28,836 nt of DNA. Origin: Bacteroidales bacterium UBA1757 (GTDB lineage Bacteria > Bacteroidota > Bacteroidia > Bacteroidales > UBA1402). The stretch covers positions 14,380 to 43,215 of the forward strand of contig DCHH01000021.1 of the NCBI GenBank assembly GCA_002315625.1, in the 5' to 3' direction. A program made the position numbers and the translations under genes. Below the pieces are notes generated by a model. It searched no databases. It was not told where the DNA came from and saw nothing but the letters and a program-made list of their open reading frames with translations. This document shows, in pieces, positions 1 through 6,810 of this stretch (position 1 is its first letter; each line of letters opens with the position of its first letter).

Positions 1-50
1 GAATGATACGCGTAAAATACGAAATTGGTCTTCATTTTCAGATAGTTACT

Positions 51-1427
51 ATGGCACAAGATAAAATCGGTAGCGCCCCGATGGTCGCCCGCGAGTTCCT
101 GCTCTCTTTCATTCTGGTCACGATTCTGTTCCCGCTTTGGGGATTTGCCAACGATATCACCAATCCGATGGTGAGGGCATTCTCCAAAGTGCTGCTGATG
201 AGTAACTTCGAAGGTTCTCTTGTGCAGTTCGCCTTCTATGGCGGATATTTTGCCATGGCTTTTGTGGCAGCATATTACATCAAGAAGCACACCTACAAGA
301 GCGGCATCATCATGGGCTTGGGGCTGTATGCAACAGGTGCTTTCCTGTTCTATCCATCAAGTCTTGGCCATGCTTTCTGGCCCTTCCTGATTTCGTATTT
401 CATCCTGACCTGCGGCCTGTCGTTCCTTGAGACGAGTGCCAACCCGTACATTCTGGCAATGGGCGACGAAAAGACTGCCACACGCCGTCTGAACTTTGCC
501 CAGTCGTTCAACCCGATGGGTTCACTGCTTGGTATGTTTACCGCTCAGCAGCTGATTCTCAGCCGTTTGAACAATACCGACAACCTGGCTCTGACAAAGC
601 TTTCGGAGCTGGATCCTGCCCAGTATGCGGCTTTGACCACCGACCCCTCCAAGATTGACTTCAAGGCTGTCCGCGAGGCGGTGAATGCCATCGACCCTGC
701 TGCTTTTGAGGCTTTCCGCTCGGCCGACCTGGTCACCATCCGCAACCCGTATCTGGCTATCGGTGCCGTGGTGCTGCTCGTGATGATTATCTTCCTGCTG
801 GTCAAGACTCCGAAGTGCCAGAGTACAGGCGAATTCAAGATTGGAGAGACCATGTCGCGTCTGCTTCACAACAAGCGCTACTACGAGGGTGTGATTGCCC
901 AGTTCTTCTATGTGGGCGTTCAGATTATGTGCTGGACTTTCATTATCCACTACGCTGAAATTGAGCTCGGTATCGACAATGCTACAGGACAGCTATACAA
1001 CATTGTGGCAATGGCCATTTTCTGCTGCAGCCGCTTTATCTGTACATACCTTCTCAAGTACATCCGTCCGGGCAAGCTGCTGATGTACCTCGCTATTGGA
1101 GGTCTCTGCTTCGTGCTGGGTACTATATTTATAAAAGGTATTGTCGGACTCTATTGCCTGGTTGCCATTTCGGCCTGCATGTCGCTGATGTTCCCGACTA
1201 TCTACGGTATTGCCCTGGAGGGAATTGGCCAGGATGCTGAGTTCGGTGCCGCCGGTCTGATTATGGCCATCCTTGGCGGTTCGGTCATGCCCCCGCTTCA
1301 GGCTCTTATGATTGACCAGCAGACTATTCTCGGTCTGTCGGGTGTGCGCTTTTCATTTTTCCTGCCGTTCATCTGTTTCGTGGTAATAGCTCTCTACGGC
1401 TACCGCAACCGCTCAATGGCACGCTAA
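51..1427 (+). CDS. FucP-family MFS sugar:proton symporter
   Basis: This encodes a 458-residue, very hydrophobic inner-membrane permease, probably with 12 helices, of the FucP/GluP branch of the major facilitator superfamily. Diagnostic segments are LWGFANDITNP in helix 1, AFYGGYFAMAF in helix 2, KSGIIMGLGLYATGA in helix 3 and GLSFLETSANPY in helix 4; all align by eye with E. coli FucP. The Glu of the LETSANP segment, known in FucP to be needed for transport, is kept. The helix-1 acidic residue (Asp46 in FucP) appears to be Asn here, with an Asp three residues earlier. I chose the ATG at 51 because the upstream in-frame ATG at 3 adds a 16-residue polar stretch unlike the family. The AKR gene starts 18 nt downstream and a dehydrogenase follows, so this is probably the transporter of that catabolic cassette. 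The sugar is not established: fucose, galactose and glucose are all possible. The promoter lies outside the window. Confidence 0.85.
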   Translation: MAQDKIGSAPMVAREFLLSFILVTILFPLWGFANDITNPMVRAFSKVLLMSNFEGSLVQFAFYGGYFAMAFVAAYYIKKHTYKSGIIMGLGLYATGAFLFYPSSLGHAFWPFLISYFILTCGLSFLETSANPYILAMGDEKTATRRLNFAQSFNPMGSLLGMFTAQQLILSRLNNTDNLALTKLSELDPAQYAALTTDPSKIDFKAVREAVNAIDPAAFEAFRSADLVTIRNPYLAIGAVVLLVMIIFLLVKTPKCQSTGEFKIGETMSRLLHNKRYYEGVIAQFFYVGVQIMCWTFIIHYAEIELGIDNATGQLYNIVAMAIFCCSRFICTYLLKYIRPGKLLMYLAIGGLCFVLGTIFIKGIVGLYCLVAISACMSLMFPTIYGIALEGIGQDAEFGAAGLIMAILGGSVMPPLQALMIDQQTILGLSGVRFSFFLPFICFVVIALYGYRNRSMAR

Positions 1428-1445
1428 CCAGAAATCTTTTTCAAA

Positions 1446-2459
1446 ATGGATACAATAGTAAAAATCGACCCCAATGCCGTTCCAAAGGTGAAACTGGCTA
1501 CGGGTGCAGAAATTCCGGTCGTTGGTCTTGGAACTTTCGGAAGTGACAACTATGGCCCTGAAATCATTGCCAATGCCGTAAAGGAGGCCGTCAAGGCCGG
1601 TTACCGTCACATCGACTGTGCCGCAGTCTATGGCAATGAAAAGGAAATCGGACAGGCACTGAAGGAACTTTTTGCCGAAGGTGTCGTCCGTCGTGAAGAA
1701 CTTTGGATTACCTCTAAGGTTTGGAACGACATGCATCACGATGTTGTCGGTGCCTGCAAAAAATCCCTGTCAGACCTTGGTCTGGACTATCTAGACCTTT
1801 ATCTGGTCCACTGGCCCTTCCCCAATTTCCACGCCCCCAAGGTAAGTGTGGAGTCACGAGACCCGCACGCCCGTCCATACATCCACGAGGAGTATATGGA
1901 GGTCTGGCGCGCCATGGAATCGTTAGTTGACAACGGTCTGGTACGTCATATCGGTACTTCCAACATGACCAAGGCCAAGATGGAGCTTCTGCTTCGCGAC
2001 TGCCGCATCAAGCCGGCTTTCAACGAGATGGAGCTTCATCCCCATTTCCAGCAGCCTGAACTGAAAAAGTATATGGAGGACAACGGCATCCGTGTCATCG
2101 GTTTCTGCCCGATCGGCTCGCCAAACCGTCCCGAACGTGACAAGACTCCAGAAGATACTGTTCCCATTGAAGACCCTGTAATTGTGAAGATTGCCGAAAA
2201 GCATGGCATCCATCCGGCAGTTGTCTGCATCAAGTGGGCGGTCCAGAACGGCCAGATTCCAATTCCTTTCTCGGTCAAACCGGCCAAGTTTGTCAGCAAC
2301 CTGCGGGCCGCTGTCGAAGACCCGTTGACAAAGGAGGAAATGGAAGCCATCAAGGGTATCGACAAGAACTGCCGCTTCATAAAGGGGCAGGTGTTCATGT
2401 GGAAGACCGCCCGTTCGTGGCGTGACCTCTGGGACGAGGACGGTACCATCTGGCAATAA
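1446..2459 (+). CDS. Aldo-keto reductase (aldose reductase-like)
   Basis: This is a 337-residue cytoplasmic (beta/alpha)8 oxidoreductase expected to reduce an aldehyde or aldose to an alcohol with NAD(P)H. The AKR catalytic tetrad is complete: Asp57 and Tyr62 (HIDCAAVYGNE), Lys91 (LWITSKVW) and His122 (LYLVHWPF). The mid-protein motif VRHIGTSNM is also present. In the cofactor loop, where many NADPH-dependent members read IPKS, this protein reads IPFSVKP, so the lysine is missing; this may affect NADPH versus NADH choice (inference). It starts 18 nt after the permease stop and is followed 35 nt later by a medium-chain dehydrogenase, so co-transcription is likely. The order permease, reductase, polyol dehydrogenase suggests an oxidoreductive aldose-to-ketose route. 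The substrate cannot be read from sequence; xylose reductase-like or general aldehyde reductase activity are alternatives. Confidence 0.88.
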   Translation: MDTIVKIDPNAVPKVKLATGAEIPVVGLGTFGSDNYGPEIIANAVKEAVKAGYRHIDCAAVYGNEKEIGQALKELFAEGVVRREELWITSKVWNDMHHDVVGACKKSLSDLGLDYLDLYLVHWPFPNFHAPKVSVESRDPHARPYIHEEYMEVWRAMESLVDNGLVRHIGTSNMTKAKMELLLRDCRIKPAFNEMELHPHFQQPELKKYMEDNGIRVIGFCPIGSPNRPERDKTPEDTVPIEDPVIVKIAEKHGIHPAVVCIKWAVQNGQIPIPFSVKPAKFVSNLRAAVEDPLTKEEMEAIKGIDKNCRFIKGQVFMWKTARSWRDLWDEDGTIWQ

Positions 2460-2494
2460 AGTATTCGATTCACATCATCAATATCAACAAACAA

Positions 2495-3556
2495 ATGAAA
2501 AAGACAATGCAAGCCGCCTATCTTCCGGGAAACAGTACGGTGGTTTTGAAAGAAGTTCCCATTCCAGAACCCGGACATGGTGAGGTGCTCATCAAAATGA
2601 AATCTTCAACGATTTGTGGCAGCGATATCCGTGCCATCTATCGCGAACATACCGGTAAGGGTCCGGAAGGTTATCAGAACATGATTTGCGGCCACGAGCC
2701 CAGTGGACAGATTGTAAAGTGCGGCCCCGGCCTGCGCCGTTTCAAGGAGGGTGACCGTGTAATCGTCTATCATATTTCGGGTTGCGGTGTCTGCAACGAC
2801 TGTCGTCGTGGCTACATGATCAGCTGCACAAGCTCTTATCGCCGTGCATACGGCTGGCAGCGTGACGGCGGTATGGCCGAATATATGCTGGCAGAAGAGA
2901 AGGATCTCGTTGCTCTTCCCGATTCTCTGACCTACACCGACGGAGCTCAGGTTGCCTGCGGTTTCGGTACGGTTTATGAGGGATTGGAGAAGATTGGCAT
3001 TTGCGGCAACGATACCGTTCTGGTGGTCGGTCTCGGCCCCGTCGGTCTGGCATCTCTGATGCTTGCCCGCGCCATGGGTGCCAACAAGCTGATTGGTGTG
3101 GATACCGTTCAGGAGCGTCTGGATATTGCCAAGGCAAAGGGTCTGGCCGATGAAATCATCCTTTCCGATGCCCAGGCTTACGACAAGATTATGGCTCTGA
3201 CCAACGGCAATGGCGTTGAGCGTGCCGTTGACTGCTCCGGTAACACATACGGCCGTCAGCTGGCTGTCCGTGCAGCCCGCAAGTGGGGTAAGATTGTCTT
3301 CATCGGTGAAGGCGGTACCGTCGAACTGGCTCCCAGCCCTGATATGATTCACGCCCAGAAGACCATTTTCGGTTCATGGGTGACGACCATCTGGCGCATG
3401 GAAGAGCTTGTTGAGCGTATTGTCCGCTGGGGCATCCATCCCGAAGACCTTGTCACTAACCGCTTTACGCTTGACCAGGCTTCTGAAGGCTACAAACTGA
3501 TGGACGGCGGAAAATGCGGAAAAGTTGCGATTGTCTTTGACGAAGAAATAAAATAA
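2495..3556 (+). CDS. Zinc-dependent medium-chain polyol/alcohol dehydrogenase
   Basis: This 353-residue cytosolic enzyme belongs to the sorbitol/threonine dehydrogenase-like branch of the MDR superfamily. Likely catalytic-zinc ligands are Cys41 (TICGSD) and His67-Glu68 (CGHEPSG). The four structural-zinc cysteines are Cys97, Cys100, Cys103 and Cys111 (GCGVCNDCRRGYMISC). The Rossmann fold shows VVGLGPVGL at 178-186 and an acidic residue, Asp203, at the end of beta-2, which favours NAD over NADP. Known relatives oxidise sugar alcohols such as sorbitol, xylitol or galactitol phosphate, or threonine. It probably takes the product of the preceding reductase (inference from position). The ATG at 2495 is used; an in-frame ATG at 2507 would remove only four residues. 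The stop codon lies inside the 5' arm of an AT-rich hairpin. Confidence 0.88.
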   Translation: MKKTMQAAYLPGNSTVVLKEVPIPEPGHGEVLIKMKSSTICGSDIRAIYREHTGKGPEGYQNMICGHEPSGQIVKCGPGLRRFKEGDRVIVYHISGCGVCNDCRRGYMISCTSSYRRAYGWQRDGGMAEYMLAEEKDLVALPDSLTYTDGAQVACGFGTVYEGLEKIGICGNDTVLVVGLGPVGLASLMLARAMGANKLIGVDTVQERLDIAKAKGLADEIILSDAQAYDKIMALTNGNGVERAVDCSGNTYGRQLAVRAARKWGKIVFIGEGGTVELAPSPDMIHAQKTIFGSWVTTIWRMEELVERIVRWGIHPEDLVTNRFTLDQASEGYKLMDGGKCGKVAIVFDEEIK

Positions 3557-3576
3557 ACAAAGGCTTTTGTTTATTT
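3551..3576 (+). terminator. AT-rich hairpin at end of sugar cassette
   Basis: A perfect 11-bp inverted repeat (3551-3561 with 3566-3576) has a GGCT loop, and its 5' arm contains the TAA stop of the dehydrogenase gene. It is A/T rich and lacks a long T-tract after the stem, so it may act as a weak terminator or a 3'-end stabiliser. The symmetry is seen in the sequence; the function is inferred. Confidence 0.5.
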
Positions 3577-3593
3577 TATCTGTCCTTGTCTAT

Positions 3594-3652
3594 CCCCCGG
3601 CCGTGGAAGGCCGGCCCCCAAAGGGGGCATAGTACCATCTATTACTATGGTA
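3594..3652. repeat. Three consecutive short inverted repeats
   Basis: Three further perfect 6-bp inverted repeats follow: CCGGCC/GGCCGG at 3597-3602/3609-3614, GCCCCC/GGGGGC at 3614-3619/3623-3628, and TACCAT/ATGGTA at 3633-3638/3647-3652. The first two share base 3614, so both stems cannot form completely at once. The G5 run at 3623-3627 could alternatively pair with the C5 run at 3594-3598, giving mutually exclusive structures. The GC-rich block stands out in an AT-rich spacer. No open reading frame explains it. Confidence 0.55.
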
Positions 3653-3661
3653 TTGAAATTT

Positions 3662-3692
3662 AAAAGAGCATTCCAAAAGAGTGCTCTTTTTT
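3662..3692 (+). terminator. Hairpin plus T-tract before tsaC-like gene
   Basis: A perfect 9-bp stem pairs AAAAGAGCA (3662-3670) with TGCTCTTTT (3682-3690) around an 11-nt loop, and the T-run continues to 3692. This resembles an intrinsic terminator for transcripts leaving the sugar cassette. The T-tract is almost immediately followed by a -7 box at 3694. Confidence 0.6.
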
Positions 3693-3701
3693 GTATATTT
3701 G
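3670..3701 (+). promoter_or_regulatory. Bacteroidota-type promoter for tsaC-ettA-GT6-GT11
   Basis: The -7 box TATATTTG (3694-3701) matches TAnnTTTG exactly. A weak -33 candidate, ATTC (3670-3673), lies 20 nt upstream. Transcription would start near 3706, about 20 nt before the ATG at 3727. The promoter overlaps the preceding terminator hairpin. Confidence 0.55.
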
Positions 3702-3726
3702 TTGCGTCAATGGAAATGATTGCAAT

Positions 3727-4296
3727 ATGACATTTGAAAATGATTTGAAAGCTGCGGTCGATGTGCTCTGCAAAGGCGGGGTCATTGTGTATCCTACCGA
3801 TACCATTTGGGGAATCGGATGTGATGCCACCAACGAGGCGGCAGTTAGGAAAGTATATGAAATCAAGCGGAGGGTAGAGAGCAAGGCGATGCTCGTACTG
3901 GTCGATTCTATAAGGAAAGTGGAAGGCTATGTAGCTGATATACCTGAAGTTGCATACGATTTGATTGACCTGAGCGAGAAGCCCCTAACAATCATCTATG
4001 ACGGTGCACGTGGGCTCGCCCCCAATCTCATAGCAGAGGATGGAAGCGTAGGAATTCGTGTCACAAAGGAGATTTTTTCCAAGGAATTATGCCTACGGTT
4101 CAAGAAGGCAATAGTTTCTACTTCGGCAAACATTGCAGGAGAGCCGTCGCCCCATTGTTATAAGGAGATATCGGAGGAAATCCTTCGGGCGGCCGATTAC
4201 GTAGTAGAGTACCGGCGTGACGATGTTGCACCCTCACAGCCTTCGTCGATTATCAAGCTGGGAGCCGGCGGACTAGTGAAAATTATCAGAGAATAA
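3727..4296 (+). CDS. tsaC: Threonylcarbamoyl-AMP synthase family (Sua5/YrdC/TsaC)
   Basis: This encodes a 189-residue cytosolic YrdC-domain protein. Members of the family condense threonine, bicarbonate and ATP to threonylcarbamoyl-AMP, the first step of the t6A37 modification of ANN-decoding tRNAs. Visible family motifs are VYPTDTIWGIGCDA near residues 21-34, a basic segment EIKRRVESKAM (45-55) and VSTSANIAGEPSP toward the C-terminus. The length fits the single-domain TsaC type, without the extra C-terminal Sua5 domain. The start at ATG 3727 gives the usual N-terminus; an upstream in-frame TTG at 3691 lies before the predicted transcription start and is not credible. ettA follows after 4 nt, so two translation-related genes are co-transcribed. 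A YciO-like paralogue with another role is possible but less likely, because the STSAN motif is intact. Confidence 0.87.
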   Translation: MTFENDLKAAVDVLCKGGVIVYPTDTIWGIGCDATNEAAVRKVYEIKRRVESKAMLVLVDSIRKVEGYVADIPEVAYDLIDLSEKPLTIIYDGARGLAPNLIAEDGSVGIRVTKEIFSKELCLRFKKAIVSTSANIAGEPSPHCYKEISEEILRAADYVVEYRRDDVAPSQPSSIIKLGAGGLVKIIRE

Positions 4297-4300
4297 AAAT

Positions 4301-5986
4301 ATGGCAGACGACAAGAAGATTATTTTTTCAATGGTGGGGGTCAGCAAGAAGTTCCCCCCTCAAAAACAGGTACTTAAGGACATTTACCTTTCGTTTTTCT
4401 ATGGAGCCAAAATCGGCATTATCGGTCTGAACGGCTCCGGAAAATCGACACTGCTCAAAATAATTGCCGGTATAGAGAAGGAGTATCAGGGTGAAGTGGT
4501 ATTTTCGCCCGGTTATTCCGTTGGATATCTGGAGCAGGAACCGCAGTTGAATCCGGAGAAAACGGTCAAGGAGGTGGTTCAGGAAGGTGTCCAGGAGATT
4601 ATCGACACGCTGGCCGAATACGAGGCCATTAACGACAAGTTCGGACTTCCCGAGTATTACGAAGACCCCGACAAGATGGAGCAGCTGTTTGCCCGTCAGG
4701 CTGAATTGCAGGACATAATCGACGCGACAGATGCCTGGAACATTGATACCCGTCTTGAGAAGGCTATGGACGCACTCCGCTGTCCGCCAGACGACCAGCC
4801 GGTGAAGACTCTCTCGGGCGGTGAGCGCCGTCGCGTGGCCCTGTGCCGCCTTCTGCTCAAAAAGCCCGACATCCTGCTGCTCGACGAGCCTACCAACCAT
4901 CTCGATGCTGAATCAATCGACTGGCTGGAGCAGCACTTGCAGCAGTATGCTGGAACGGTCATTGCCGTTACCCACGACCGCTACTTCCTCGACCATGTGG
5001 CCGGCTGGATTCTGGAGCTTGACCGCGGCGAGGGCATCCCCTGGAAGGGTAACTATTCCTCCTGGCTTGAGCAGAAGACCCAGCGGATGGCCCTGGAAGA
5101 GAAGCAGGCCAGCAAGCGTCGCAAGACTCTGGAGAGGGAACTTGAATGGATACACATGGCTCCCAAGGCACGTCAGGCCAAGGGTAAGGCCCGTCTGAAC
5201 TCGTACGACAAACTGCTCAACGAAGACCAGAAGCAGAGGGAGGAAAAGCTGGAACTTTTCATCCCGAACGGCCCGCGTCTTGGCAACAAGGTGCTGGAAG
5301 CCAAGGGAGTAGCCAAGTCGTTCGGCGACCGCTGCCTGTTCAAGGACTTAGACTTCGTACTGCCTCCTAACGGCATTGTCGGTGTAATCGGACCGAATGG
5401 TGCCGGAAAGACCACACTGTTCAAACTCATCATGGGACTGGAGAAACCCGATGCCGGAACATTTGACGTAGGTGAAACCGTCCGTATCGGTTATGTTGAC
5501 CAGTCGCACGAGGCTATCAAGCCCGACAAGACGGTCTATGAAATCGTGAGCGGCGGAAATGAGTTCATACGGGTGGCAGGACGCGAAATCAATGCCCGTG
5601 CCTATCTGTCGCGCTTCAATTTCACGGGAGCCGACCAGGAGAAGAAGGCCGGCGTCCTTTCCGGCGGTGAGCGAAACCGCCTGCATCTGGCCTTGAACCT
5701 GAAATCCGAATCGAATGTGCTGCTCCTTGACGAACCGACTAACGATATCGATGTCAACACTTTACGTGCGTTGGAGGAAGGTCTGGAGAATTTCGCCGGA
5801 TGTGCTGTAGTGGTAAGTCACGACCGCTGGTTCCTGAACCGTATCTGTACCCATATCCTCGCTTTCGAGGGGGATTCGAAGGTATTCTACTTTGAGGGCG
5901 ACTATTCGGCCTACGAGGAGAACAAGAAAATGCGGCTGGGCGAAGAGGCTACCATGCCAAAGCGCCAGCGTTATCATACCCTCTAA
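4301..5986 (+). CDS. ettA: Energy-dependent translational throttle ABC-F protein EttA
   Basis: This is a 561-residue soluble ABC-F ATPase with two nucleotide-binding domains and no membrane segments. Domain 1 has Walker A GLNGSGKST (42-50), signature LSGGERRRVALCR and Walker B ILLLDEPTNHLD. Domain 2 has GPNGAGKTT, LSGGERNRLHLA and VLLLDEPTNDID. The segment GWILELDRGEGIPWKGNY and the arm insertion after about residue 93 are close to E. coli EttA, which binds the ribosomal E site and gates entry into elongation according to ATP/ADP levels. The length is normal for EttA. Arginine codons are mostly CGT/CGC, unlike the two glycosyltransferase genes that follow. It starts 4 nt after the tsaC-like stop and ends 5 nt before the GT6 start, which implies a shared transcript. 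Confidence 0.95.
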   Translation: MADDKKIIFSMVGVSKKFPPQKQVLKDIYLSFFYGAKIGIIGLNGSGKSTLLKIIAGIEKEYQGEVVFSPGYSVGYLEQEPQLNPEKTVKEVVQEGVQEIIDTLAEYEAINDKFGLPEYYEDPDKMEQLFARQAELQDIIDATDAWNIDTRLEKAMDALRCPPDDQPVKTLSGGERRRVALCRLLLKKPDILLLDEPTNHLDAESIDWLEQHLQQYAGTVIAVTHDRYFLDHVAGWILELDRGEGIPWKGNYSSWLEQKTQRMALEEKQASKRRKTLERELEWIHMAPKARQAKGKARLNSYDKLLNEDQKQREEKLELFIPNGPRLGNKVLEAKGVAKSFGDRCLFKDLDFVLPPNGIVGVIGPNGAGKTTLFKLIMGLEKPDAGTFDVGETVRIGYVDQSHEAIKPDKTVYEIVSGGNEFIRVAGREINARAYLSRFNFTGADQEKKAGVLSGGERNRLHLALNLKSESNVLLLDEPTNDIDVNTLRALEEGLENFAGCAVVVSHDRWFLNRICTHILAFEGDSKVFYFEGDYSAYEENKKMRLGEEATMPKRQRYHTL

Positions 5987-5991
5987 AAAAT

Positions 5992-6810
5992 ATGAAAATA
6001 GCGGTTCTGTATATCTGTACCGGGCATTACACCATTTTCTGGAAGGACTTTTACAGGACTGCCGAGAAGTGTTTCTATCCTCGGGAACAGAAGCATTATT
6101 TCCTCTTCACGGACAACAATGACCTTATTGCGTCCCTGAAGGAGAATGACAATGTGACGCCATGTTTTCAGGTGAAGTCTGGCTGGCCGTACGATACACT
6201 ATTGAGATTCAACATCTTCTGTACAGTTCAGGACCGGCTGCTGCAGTATGACTTCTGTTATTACTGCAATGCCAACATGTTGTTTCTCAAGCAAATTGAC
6301 GAAACTGTAATCCCATTCCCGACACTGGAGAAAAGCCTGCTTCTGTGGCGGCACACTCTGGTTTACCACGATGAAGACGCTTCAGGTTTTACCGTGGAGC
6401 GGAACCCGGAATCAAGTGCATATATCGCAGAAGGGGAGAAGTGCCACCCATACGGAGGGGGCTTCTTCGGCGGAACCTCGGAGGCTTTTGTTCGTATGTC
6501 GAGAATCCTTCGGGACAACATCGCTGCAGACCTTGAAAAGAACATCATAGCCGTATGGCACGACGAATCGCACGTTCAGAAGTATGCCCTATCAGTCAGC
6601 TGCATGGAGGTTCCGGAGAACACTTTTGTCTCTGAGGAGTATGCTGAAGGTCGGAATCCGTATGCAATTTTCCTGGACAAGTCCCATTTCGGTGGAAATG
6701 ACAAACTGCGTGGGCTGCCTTTCGCAGTGCGCGTAAGAAATGGAGTGGTGAGATTCGTGAACAGGGTTTGCAACAAGATATACAGAATGACTAAAAAGAA
6801 AGGCGAATGA
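5992..6810 (+). CDS. Family GT6 glycosyltransferase (blood-group A/B-like)
   Basis: This encodes a 272-residue protein matching bacterial GT6 enzymes, homologues of the human ABO transferases and alpha-1,3-galactosyltransferase. They add GalNAc or Gal in alpha-1,3 linkage, usually to Fuc-alpha-1,2-Gal. Motifs seen: YICTGHYTIFWKDFY (7-21), HYFLFTD (35-41), a donor-site NAN at 93-95, GGGFFGG at 155-161 and WHDESH at 189-194. Vertebrate members have DXD at the NAN position; NXN is known from the metal-independent Bacteroides ovatus enzyme BoGT6a. The residue aligned with position 268 of the human enzymes is Gly, as in the A-transferase, which hints at UDP-GalNAc (inference). There is no signal peptide or N-terminal anchor. 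The C-terminal 30 residues are basic and could bind membrane. It overlaps the fucosyltransferase gene by 4 nt. Many Arg codons are CGG or AGR, unlike ettA, so acquisition by transfer is possible. Confidence 0.88.
   Translation: MKIAVLYICTGHYTIFWKDFYRTAEKCFYPREQKHYFLFTDNNDLIASLKENDNVTPCFQVKSGWPYDTLLRFNIFCTVQDRLLQYDFCYYCNANMLFLKQIDETVIPFPTLEKSLLLWRHTLVYHDEDASGFTVERNPESSAYIAEGEKCHPYGGGFFGGTSEAFVRMSRILRDNIAADLEKNIIAVWHDESHVQKYALSVSCMEVPENTFVSEEYAEGRNPYAIFLDKSHFGGNDKLRGLPFAVRVRNGVVRFVNRVCNKIYRMTKKKGE

Noticed and set aside
3..50. Extension of the permease to an upstream ATG at position 3
   Set aside because: The added 16 residues are polar and lie before the normal FucP-like N-terminus; the ATG at 51 gives a typical protein.
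2606..3352. 248-codon open frame on the minus strand within the dehydrogenase gene
   Set aside because: It lies fully antisense to a gene with complete zinc and Rossmann motifs, and its translation has no recognisable domain; it results from codon bias of the real gene.
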